Positions 1 through 4,650 of a stretch of 6,936 bases of DNA are shown piece after piece. Each line of letters begins with the position of its first letter. Positions within the stretch are counted from its first letter, which is position 1. The notes below the pieces were generated by a model. It was not told where the DNA came from, did not search any database, and worked only from the letters and a program-made list of their open reading frames with translations. This stretch comes from Flavobacterium sp. (lineage in GTDB: Bacteria; Bacteroidota; Bacteroidia; Flavobacteriales; Flavobacteriaceae). The stretch is taken from the NCBI GenBank assembly GCA_019105125.1, contig JAHRWO010000047.1:1-6936 (forward strand), written 5' to 3'. Made by a program: the position numbers and the translations under genes.

Positions 1-69
1 GATTTCTTGTTCATCTTGAATGTTTTTTAATGAATTGAAAAAGTGGTTTTTGTATTGTTTTAAAAGCAT
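1..69 (-). CDS. prmC: Probable PrmC (HemK), release factor glutamine N5-methyltransferase, N-terminal 23 codons only
   Basis: This is the start of a leftward gene that runs off the left edge. The ATG is the complement of 67-69 and the frame stays open to base 1. The visible peptide begins MLLKQYKNHFFNSLKNIQDE and ends in EI. This resembles the N-terminal helical substrate-binding domain of flavobacterial PrmC, which methylates the Gln of the GGQ motif in peptide chain release factors. The catalytic NPPY motif and the SAM-binding fold lie outside the window, so the call rests on the short N-terminal pattern and on the neighbourhood: I recall prmC near a GNAT gene and ribD in flavobacteria. It lies 41 bases after the GNAT stop on the same strand and may be co-transcribed. 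A weak promoter-like pair inside the GNAT 3' end (TTTG at 130-133, AAGATTTG at 99-106, read leftward) could also serve it. Confidence 0.55.
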   Translation of the reverse strand, partial: MLLKQYKNHFFNSLKNIQDEQEI

Positions 70-110
70 AAGCTAAATTGGTCTTAATTCTTAATACTCA
101 AATCTTAATT

Positions 111-605
111 CTACAACTTCTTCGTCATCCAAACTTCACAACTGTTATGACCTGTATTTCCCATTGGACCGTCGATATTTTCAAAACCTATTCTTTTGTA
201 AAGTTTTTGAGCTGCCAACATGAAAGAAAGCGTTTCCAAATAACAAAGTTCAAATCCTTGTGTTTTGGCAAATTCCAAACACTTTTCAATAATTTTTTCG
301 GCATAACCTGTTCCTCTGATTTCAGGGGCAAAATACATTTTTTGTAACTCACATACTTTAACGATGTCATGCTGAACTGGTTTCAGCATCTCTAAAGGGG
401 CAACACCACAACCACCAACCACTTTTCCCTCATGTTCCACCACATAATAAACAGAACGCGGTGCTTGATAAACTTCGTATAACGTATCTAAAATGGGATC
501 CGCATAAGCTGTTCCTACTTTTGGCGCATCTAATTCATGAAAAATATCACGAATTACCTTAGCAATCGACTCATTATCTTTTTGTTGGATTTCTCTAATC
601 AACAT
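111..605 (-). CDS. GNAT-family N-acetyltransferase
   Basis: A 164-residue cytosolic protein of the GCN5-related acetyltransferase superfamily, which moves an acetyl group from acetyl-CoA to an amine. The acetyl-CoA pyrophosphate-binding motif A is clear: LQKMYF strand, then EIRGTGYAEK (R97-G-T-G100) and its helix. The C-terminal part follows the family pattern, with AAQKLYKRIGF (motif B region) and GNTGHNSCEVWM. The substrate cannot be read from sequence. I chose the ATG at 603-605 because MLIREIQQKDN fits the usual first strand. An in-frame ATG at 711-713 would add 36 unrelated residues and would lie upstream of the best promoter candidate. One oddity is the loop before the LQKM strand (about residues 72-81, EMLKPVQHDI): it is encoded by a palindromic element that looks like an in-frame repeat insertion. 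Divergent from ribD and followed by probable prmC. Confidence 0.85.
   Translation of the reverse strand: MLIREIQQKDNESIAKVIRDIFHELDAPKVGTAYADPILDTLYEVYQAPRSVYYVVEHEGKVVGGCGVAPLEMLKPVQHDIVKVCELQKMYFAPEIRGTGYAEKIIEKCLEFAKTQGFELCYLETLSFMLAAQKLYKRIGFENIDGPMGNTGHNSCEVWMTKKL
363..392. repeat. REP-like palindromic element within the GNAT coding sequence
   Basis: A perfect 8-bp inverted repeat, ATGCTGAA (369-376) and TTCAGCAT (382-389), is separated by a 5-base loop CTGGT and flanked by GATGTC on the left and CTC on the right. I recall this layout (GTCATnCTGAAC..GTTTCAGnATCT) as a dispersed palindrome common in Bacteroidota and some other genomes. Here it is read leftward in frame as about EMLKPVQHDI, residues 72-81 of the acetyltransferase, in the loop before the acetyl-CoA-binding strand. 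The palindrome is directly visible; its identity as a dispersed repeat is recall. Only one copy occurs in this window. Confidence 0.55.
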
Positions 606-668
606 AGCATTTTTATTATGGCATAAAAATACGTAAATTTTATTGTCTTGTCCTAAAATAGCTTTACA

Positions 669-697
669 CAAATACAGTCTATATAAAAGAACTACAA
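669..697 (-). promoter_or_regulatory. Candidate Bacteroidota-type promoter for the GNAT gene
   Basis: Read leftward, TTG (complement of 695-697) is followed after 18 bases by TGTATTTG (complement of 669-676). This matches the Bacteroidota pattern TTG-N17-23-TAnnTTTG with one mismatch. Transcription would begin near 665, giving a leader of about 60 bases before the ATG at 605. It lies downstream of the alternative ATG at 713, which supports the shorter protein. Confidence 0.45.
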
Positions 698-723
698 TAA
701 GAGTTTTTATCATGAAAAAACAA

Positions 724-751
724 TTGTACAGTAAGTTTAAAATTATATTTG
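724..751 (+). promoter_or_regulatory. Candidate distal promoter for the ribD operon
   Basis: TTG (724-726) is followed after 17 bases by TATATTTG (744-751), an exact match to the Bacteroidota consensus in motif and spacing. Transcription would begin near 755 and give ribD a leader of about 165 bases. That leader carries the 11-bp tandem repeat and a short open frame. The region is A+T-rich, so chance matches are possible. Confidence 0.45.
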
Positions 752-816
752 TATAACTATAATAGGATTTATGTATTAATCTATATGGTTATTTTAGGAC
801 AGGTCAAAAGAATAGC

Positions 817-841
817 TACTCCATACATACTCCATACATAC
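817..841. repeat. Period-11 tandem repeat (2.3 copies)
   Basis: The 11-bp unit TCCATACATAC occurs at 820-830 and again, identically and directly abutting, at 831-841. The period-11 match extends left to 817. The second copy is followed by GCTATGG, so CCATA (832-836) and TATGG (844-848) can also pair across a 7-base loop. It sits about 80 bases upstream of ribD. The period is close to one helical turn, so two protein-binding half-sites on one DNA face are possible; slippage duplication is the simpler explanation. Confidence 0.7.
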
Positions 842-884
842 GCTATGGTTGTAGTACCCCAAAAGAAAGAAAGCCAAAGAAGAA

Positions 885-917
885 TTTTATTTTTTACTCT
901 TAAAAATACTACTTTTG
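885..917 (+). promoter_or_regulatory. Candidate start-proximal promoter of ribD
   Basis: TACTTTTG (910-917) is a perfect TAnnTTTG -7 motif only four bases before the ribD ATG. The upstream element is weaker: TTTT at 885-888 with a spacing of 21. If the -7 motif is used in the usual geometry, transcription would begin about one base before the ATG and give an almost leaderless mRNA. Confidence 0.4.
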
Positions 918-921
918 TATA

Positions 922-1965
922 ATGACTACACATGAATTTTACATGAAACGCTGTATTGAACTTGCCAAAAATGGTTTGGGAACTACCTATCCTAATCCAT
1001 TAGTGGGAAGTGTGATTGTGCACGAAGGTAAAATCATTGGTGAGGGTTGGCACAAAAAAGCAGGCGAACCACATGCGGAAGTCAATGCGGTGAATTCAGT
1101 AAAAGACAAATCGTTGTTAAAAGAAGCTACGATTTACGTGAGTTTAGAACCTTGTAGTCACTTTGGAAAAACGCCACCGTGTTGCGATTTAATCATTGCA
1201 AATAAAATTCCGAATGTAGTAATTGGAACCGTTGACCCTTTTGCAAAAGTGGCTGGAAACGGAATTAAAAAACTAGTCGAAAGTGGTAAAAATGTAACCG
1301 TTGGTATTTTAGAAGACGAATGCAACGAACTTAATAAACGTTTTTTTACTTTTCATCAAAAGAAAAGACCTTATATTATTCTGAAATGGGCGGAAACGAC
1401 TGATGGTTTTATTGCACCTGTTTCGAAAGATGAAAAAAGTCCCGTTTGGATTACAAATCAATACTCAAGACAATTGGTTCACAAATGGCGTACGGAAGAA
1501 CAAGCGATTTTAGTGGGAACGAATACTGTTTTAGACGATAACCCAAAATTAGATGCACGTGATTTTTCAGGAAATAATCCGATCCGAATTGTGTTGGATA
1601 AATCGGGAAAAATTTCTGAAAACTATCACGTTAAGAACAATTCGCAAAAAACAATTTTCATTACAGAAAACGAAAAATTCATTTCAACTGAAAATTGTAT
1701 TTACGAAAATGCTATCTTTGATAATCACCTGATTTCTTCAATTTGCGCTATTTTGTATAAAAACAATATACAATCCGCTATAATTGAAGGAGGAAGTAAA
1801 ACTTTACAATCTTTTATAGATGCGAATTTATGGGATGAAGCTAGAGTTTTCAGAGGAGACACAACATTTCAAAACGGCACATTAGCCCCAAATATTTCCG
1901 GAAATCCGGTTGCTAGTTTTGACATAAGGAATGATGAACTTAAAATTTTCAAGAATTATGATTGA
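922..1965 (+). CDS. ribD: Bifunctional riboflavin biosynthesis deaminase/reductase RibD
   Basis: A 347-residue cytosolic enzyme of flavin synthesis. The N-terminal cytidine-deaminase-like domain (about 1-137) removes the amino group from 2,5-diamino-6-ribosylamino-pyrimidinone 5'-phosphate (EC 3.5.4.26). The C-terminal domain (about 139-340) reduces the ribosyl side chain with NADPH (EC 1.1.1.193). The zinc site is complete: H51-A-E53 with the catalytic Glu, and EPCSH plus PPC giving C78 and C87. In the reductase domain I see RPYIILKWAETTDG (139-152), ILVGTNTVLDDNPKL (196-210) and IIEGGS (287-292), all typical. The length is normal. The ATG at 922 fits the family N-terminus (EFYMKRCIELAKNG); M8 is a less likely alternative. 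It is the first gene of a compact operon and overlaps the next gene by 8 bp. Confidence 0.95.
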   Translation: MTTHEFYMKRCIELAKNGLGTTYPNPLVGSVIVHEGKIIGEGWHKKAGEPHAEVNAVNSVKDKSLLKEATIYVSLEPCSHFGKTPPCCDLIIANKIPNVVIGTVDPFAKVAGNGIKKLVESGKNVTVGILEDECNELNKRFFTFHQKKRPYIILKWAETTDGFIAPVSKDEKSPVWITNQYSRQLVHKWRTEEQAILVGTNTVLDDNPKLDARDFSGNNPIRIVLDKSGKISENYHVKNNSQKTIFITENEKFISTENCIYENAIFDNHLISSICAILYKNNIQSAIIEGGSKTLQSFIDANLWDEARVFRGDTTFQNGTLAPNISGNPVASFDIRNDELKIFKNYD

Positions 1966-2560
1966 AGCAATTATTTTTGACTTTGGCGATGTTTTTATCA
2001 ATTTGAATAAACAAGCTATTGATACCGAATTCAGAAAACTAGGTTTAACGGCTTGGCACGATGATTTGGATGCTTTAAATAAAAAATATGAAACTGGAAT
2101 GATTTCAGAAATTGAATTTTTAGAAGGTTTTCAAAAACATTTACCCAATGCGAGTGTGGAAGAAATTAAAGAGGCATGGAATTCAATTTTAGGAGATTTT
2201 CCTTTGTATCGACTAGAATTTCTTCAAATGATAGCTTCAAAATACAAATTATTTCTTTTAAGCAATACCGATCACACCCATATTGAAAAATTTGAGCTAC
2301 AAGAGGGCGAAACTTTTGCACGCGATTTTTATAGTTGCTTTGAAAAAGTTTACTTTTCTTACGAAATTGGCATACGTAAACCAGATGAAAATGCTTTTAA
2401 ATATGTTATAAACAATCATAATTTAAACCCAAAAAAAACGTTTTTCATAGACGATAAAAAAGAAAATACAGAGGTAGCTGCAAAACTTGGATTACAAGTT
2501 TGGAACATTCAACCAGGTATTGAAGATGTAACGCAATTATTCGATAAAAAAATTATTTAA
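1958..2560 (+). CDS. HAD-family phosphatase (subfamily IA, YihX-like)
   Basis: A 200-residue cytosolic hydrolase of the haloacid dehalogenase superfamily, probably a Mg-dependent small-molecule phosphatase. All four motifs are present: I, FDFGDV with nucleophile D8; II, LLSNT with S102; III, the Lys of IRKPDENAF, K141; IV, FFIDDKKEN with D165 and D166. A helical cap fills about residues 15-90. Glycine in place of the second Asp of motif I (D8-F-G10) is also found in YihX-type sugar phosphatases, so it does not by itself mean inactivity. I start at the ATG at 1958 because MIEAIIFDFG is the normal first strand; an upstream ATG at 1931 adds nine residues inside ribD. The 8-bp overlap with ribD implies translational coupling. 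The substrate is unknown; dephosphorylating the RibD product is an attractive inference only. Confidence 0.85.
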   Translation: MIEAIIFDFGDVFINLNKQAIDTEFRKLGLTAWHDDLDALNKKYETGMISEIEFLEGFQKHLPNASVEEIKEAWNSILGDFPLYRLEFLQMIASKYKLFLLSNTDHTHIEKFELQEGETFARDFYSCFEKVYFSYEIGIRKPDENAFKYVINNHNLNPKKTFFIDDKKENTEVAAKLGLQVWNIQPGIEDVTQLFDKKII

Positions 2561-2565
2561 ACGCC

Positions 2566-3426
2566 GTGATTTATTTACTACTTAGCATTCTATTTAATGC
2601 CGTTCTTTTTGTTATTATCAAACTTTTTGCAAAATTCAATATTGACACTTTACAAGCTTTAGTAGTAAATTATTTTATCGCTTTTTTTGTTGGTCTTTTA
2701 ACTTTAGACACAAAGTTAGTTCCAACACAAATAGTTAAAGAAGATTGGTTTAAAGGTAGTATATTATTAGGATTTATTTTTATTTCAACATTTTACGCTA
2801 CTACTTTAACATCTCAAAAAAACGGACTTTCAGTAGCTTCAGTAGCTTCAAAAATGTCGGTGATTATTCCTATTTCATTAGGTATTATCTTATATAACGA
2901 ACAACTGAATATCATAAAAATTATTGGGATTCTATTGGCTTTGATAGCCGTTTATTTTACCTCTAAAAAAGAAACTGGCGAAATTCAAAAAGCATCAAAT
3001 CTTTTGTATCCTATCTTGGTGTTTATTGGAGCTGGCACAATTGATGCGAGTTTAAAATATTTACAAACATTTTATGTCCCTTCAAATAAAATTGGATTGT
3101 TTTCTACTGTCACTTTTTTTTGCGCTTTTAGTGTGGGCATACTTACGATTCTATTTTTAACTCTCAAAGGAAAAATTCAATTTTCAGGCAGAAATATTTT
3201 GGGTGGAATCGCTTTGGGTTTACCAAATTATTTCTCGTTATACTTTTTAGTTAAAATGTTAGAAGCTAAAGCATTTGAAAGTGCTACACTATTTACTATT
3301 CACAATATAGCTATCGTAATTGTATCAACTTTCGCTGGCATCTTGTTCTTTAAAGAGAGAATTTCTGTTCGAAATGCTTTCGGAATAGGATTGGCACTTT
3401 TTGCGTTATTTTTAGTAACCTATTAA
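2566..3426 (+). CDS. EamA/DMT-superfamily permease with ten membrane helices
   Basis: A 286-residue inner-membrane protein of the drug/metabolite transporter superfamily. Hydrophobic segments lie at roughly 1-20, 28-47, 63-81, 88-109, 113-131, 147-164, 176-200, 211-229, 238-262 and 267-286, which gives the ten helices of a duplicated EamA unit. Acidic residues follow two matching helices (YNEQLN near 110-115 and FFKERIS near 261-267), as is typical of EamA repeats. The substrate cannot be predicted; family members export amino acids, nucleotides and other metabolites, and some carry vitamins. The start is GTG at 2566: the peptide MIYLLLSILFN begins the first helix and the next Met is near residue 97. 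It lies 5 bases after the HAD gene and one base before the next gene. Its place in a ribD operon hints at, but does not show, a flavin-related cargo. Confidence 0.85.
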   Translation: MIYLLLSILFNAVLFVIIKLFAKFNIDTLQALVVNYFIAFFVGLLTLDTKLVPTQIVKEDWFKGSILLGFIFISTFYATTLTSQKNGLSVASVASKMSVIIPISLGIILYNEQLNIIKIIGILLALIAVYFTSKKETGEIQKASNLLYPILVFIGAGTIDASLKYLQTFYVPSNKIGLFSTVTFFCAFSVGILTILFLTLKGKIQFSGRNILGGIALGLPNYFSLYFLVKMLEAKAFESATLFTIHNIAIVIVSTFAGILFFKERISVRNAFGIGLALFALFLVTY

Positions 3427-3427
3427 T

Positions 3428-4042
3428 ATGGAGTTTACAGAAAAAGACACATATAAAACTATTGCAGTTGCTTCTGAAGAAGTTTTATTTAAAGAAAAAA
3501 ATAGTAAATTCTTTGGATATGCTTTTCCTGTAACCTCTGAGGAAGAAGTTAAAAAAATTTTAGAACATTTGCGAAAAGAACATTTTTCTGCACGACATTG
3601 GTGTTATGCTTACCAAATTGGTACAGAAAAAATTCAGTATCGAGCAAATGATGATGGAGAACCCAATAACAGTGCAGGCATGCCGATTTATGGTCAAATC
3701 CAATCTTTTGAAGTTACTAATATTTTAGTAGTAGTAGTTCGTTACTTCGGCGGAATAAAACTGGGTGTGGGTGGATTAATATCAGCCTATAAAAACACTG
3801 CACAAATGGCTTTAGAAAATTCTGAAATTGTTGAGCGCACCATTGATAAACATTTTATTATTTCATTTGAATACGCTAATATGAACAAAGTGATGCGTAT
3901 TATAAAGGAAAAGAATTTACTAATTATAGCCCAAAAAATGGAAATGGATTGCGAAATTGAAATTGCTACTAGAAAAAAAAATGTCCAAAATCTATTGGAC
4001 ACTTTTGAAAATTTATACGAAATAAAACTTATCGAAATTTAA
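3428..4042 (+). CDS. IMPACT/YigZ (UPF0029) family protein
   Basis: A 204-residue cytosolic protein of the conserved IMPACT/YigZ family, related to eukaryotic IMPACT and yeast Yih1. The N-terminal domain (about 1-125) carries the signature: SARHWCYAY (54-62), DDGEP (75-79), SAGMPI (82-87) and VVRYFGGIKLGVGG (103-116). The rest (about 137-204) has the alternating strands and helices of the small C-terminal YigZ domain (DUF1949), an EF-G domain IV-like fold. The bacterial role is not settled, so I assign none. The length is normal. It is the last gene of the ribD operon, one base after the permease gene. Its stop shares the palindrome TTAA with the stop of the convergent thioesterase, and its codons 182-193 contain the intrinsic terminator for that opposing gene. 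Confidence 0.9.
   Translation: MEFTEKDTYKTIAVASEEVLFKEKNSKFFGYAFPVTSEEEVKKILEHLRKEHFSARHWCYAYQIGTEKIQYRANDDGEPNNSAGMPIYGQIQSFEVTNILVVVVRYFGGIKLGVGGLISAYKNTAQMALENSEIVERTIDKHFIISFEYANMNKVMRIIKEKNLLIIAQKMEMDCEIEIATRKKNVQNLLDTFENLYEIKLIEI
3973..4006 (-). terminator. Intrinsic terminator of the thioesterase gene, inside the opposing yigZ-like gene
   Basis: Read leftward, TGTCCAA (complement of 3995-4001), a 6-base loop and TTGGACA (complement of 3982-3988) form a perfect 7-bp stem, directly followed by nine T (complement of A at 3973-3981). The bases AAAAG ahead of the stem can pair with the first T residues and lengthen it to about 12 bp with one G-U pair. It starts about 33 bases past the thioesterase stop. 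In the rightward direction the tail is only CTTTTG after an A-C mismatch, so it should be much weaker for yigZ. Confidence 0.75.
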
Positions 4043-4449
4043 ACTTCTAGAAACGAATTTATTTTTTCAACAACATAATCTGGAGGTAATATTGGACGAC
4101 CTGTTTTCATGTCTACAAATACTAACATTGAGTATCCTGTTGTTAATAACTCATTATCTTCATTATAAATTTCGTAGTCAAATTCTATCTTTACTGAAGT
4201 CTGACTTTTTAAGATTGTTTTAACATTTAACAAATCATCATATCTTGCAGGCTTTTTGTAATTCATAGTTAACGAAACCACTGGAAGCATTACACCATTT
4301 TCTTCCATCCACTTGTACGAAATCCCTAAATTTCTTAGCCATTCCACGCGTCCCATCTCAAAATATTGCGCATAATTTCCGTGGTAAACAACACCCATTT
4401 GATCTGTTTCAGCATAACGAACCCTAACTTGGTAAGTATATTCTCTCAT
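4039..4449 (-). CDS. Acyl-CoA thioesterase of the 4HBT/YbgC-FadM hotdog family
   Basis: A 136-residue single-hotdog-domain protein expected to hydrolyse acyl-CoA thioesters in the cytosol. The active-site block RYAETDQMGVVYHGNYAQYF (11-30) is characteristic: D16 matches the catalytic Asp of the YbgC and 4-hydroxybenzoyl-CoA thioesterase type, and VVYHGNY leads into the long helix. Central strands follow at about 58-110 (TMNYKKPARYDD, KIEFDYEI, TTGYSMLVFVD). Chain-length preference cannot be read. The length is normal, with no signal peptide. The ATG at 4447-4449 opens directly into the first strand. It is transcribed away from dnaA and towards the ribD operon; its last 4 bases overlap the yigZ-like gene. 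No convincing promoter is visible; TTGTTTTG (leftward, 4477-4484) is one base from the -7 consensus but lacks a well-spaced -33. Confidence 0.88.
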   Translation of the reverse strand: MREYTYQVRVRYAETDQMGVVYHGNYAQYFEMGRVEWLRNLGISYKWMEENGVMLPVVSLTMNYKKPARYDDLLNVKTILKSQTSVKIEFDYEIYNEDNELLTTGYSMLVFVDMKTGRPILPPDYVVEKINSFLEV

Positions 4450-4520
4450 GTTAAAAAAACTTTAAATTTATATATTCAAAACAATTTTTTCACTACAAAT
4501 TTTTTTTCATTAAATCAATA

Positions 4521-4539
4521 GTAAAAAATTTTTTTTTAC
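4521..4539. repeat. A-tract/T-tract inverted repeat upstream of dnaA
   Basis: GTAAAAAA (4521-4528) and TTTTTTAC (4532-4539) are exact reverse complements around a TTT spacer. With a further T8 run at 4500-4507, this is the most A+T-rich part of the dnaA upstream region. Such An-Tn tracts bend DNA or melt easily; whether it is a DNA unwinding element or a simple A+T-rich spacer cannot be told from sequence. Confidence 0.5.
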
Positions 4540-4577
4540 AATATTTTGTTCACATATTTGCTATCCCAAATCACACT

Positions 4578-4597
4578 AACAGAAAAGATTTTCTGTT
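4578..4597. promoter_or_regulatory. Perfect inverted repeat in the dnaA upstream region (first of an adjacent pair)
   Basis: AACAGAAAA (4578-4586) and TTTTCTGTT (4589-4597) are exact reverse complements separated only by GA. As RNA this could fold into an 8-bp stem with a 4-base loop; as DNA it could bind a dimeric regulator. It has no T-run after it and so is not a terminator. It lies 53 bases before the dnaA ATG and four bases before a second inverted repeat. Confidence 0.55.
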
Positions 4598-4601
4598 GTC
4601 C

Positions 4602-4619
4602 TTTTGTAACCTTACAAAA
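4602..4619. promoter_or_regulatory. Perfect inverted repeat in the dnaA upstream region (second of the pair)
   Basis: TTTTGTAA (4602-4609) and TTACAAAA (4612-4619) are exact reverse complements separated by CC. The arm length and 2-base spacer resemble those of the preceding repeat, with centres 23 bp apart, about two helical turns. It ends 31 bases before the dnaA ATG, covering the position where a -33 element would fall for the start-proximal promoter candidate. Confidence 0.55.
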
Positions 4620-4637
4620 CAAAAAGATAACTCGTAA

Positions 4638-4645
4638 TAATTTTG
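4638..4645 (+). promoter_or_regulatory. Candidate start-proximal -7 element of dnaA
   Basis: TAATTTTG is a perfect TAnnTTTG match five bases before the dnaA ATG at 4651, the same arrangement as at ribD. No TTG stands at the usual upstream distance. Use of this element would give a nearly leaderless mRNA and make the two inverted repeats upstream DNA sites. The alternative is CATATTTG at 4553-4560 (one mismatch, no clear -33), which would place both repeats in an RNA leader of about 85 bases. Confidence 0.35.
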
Positions 4646-4650
4646 AATCT

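Larger units (their letters stand above)
606..921. other. Divergent intergenic region between the GNAT gene and ribD
   Basis: These 316 bases separate two divergent genes. The left part (about 665-700) carries the leftward promoter candidate and the middle (724-751) a rightward one with perfect -33 and -7 motifs. A period-11 tandem repeat lies at 817-841 and a second -7 motif abuts ribD. I looked for an FMN (RFN) riboswitch, which often precedes riboflavin genes, and saw none of its conserved purine-rich segments. A 45-codon frame (785-922) ends in TAATG over the ribD start but has no recognisable product. I see no tRNA, terminator or transposon end. Confidence 0.7.

Noticed and set aside
606..713. 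N-terminal extension of the GNAT protein from the ATG at 711-713 (36 extra residues, partly hydrophobic)
   Set aside because: The extension does not match the acetyltransferase fold, and the best leftward promoter candidate (669-697) lies downstream of that ATG.
755..921. FMN (RFN) riboswitch in the ribD leader
   Set aside because: None of the conserved RFN helices or purine-rich segments is recognisable, and no terminator or start-sequestering hairpin is seen.
1965..1994. Loss of the second Asp in HAD motif I (DFGDV) as a sign of a dead enzyme
   Set aside because: Active YihX-type phosphatases also have Gly at that position, and motifs II to IV are intact.
3787..4002. Leftward 71-codon hydrophobic open frame inside the yigZ-like gene
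   Set aside because: It is the antisense of a conserved coding sequence; its apparent hydrophobicity is a by-product of A-rich Lys/Asn/Glu codons on the other strand.
4035..4067. Possible rightward terminator after the yigZ-like stop (AAATT/AATTT arms around TTCTAGAA, then six T)
   Set aside because: The only arms are five A/T pairs around a 16-base loop, too weak to call an intrinsic terminator.
4546..4650. N-terminal extension of DnaA from a TTG at 4546 (35 extra residues)
   Set aside because: The DnaA domain I pattern begins at the ATG at 4651. The upstream stretch consists of inverted repeats and promoter-like motifs and resembles no known DnaA start.
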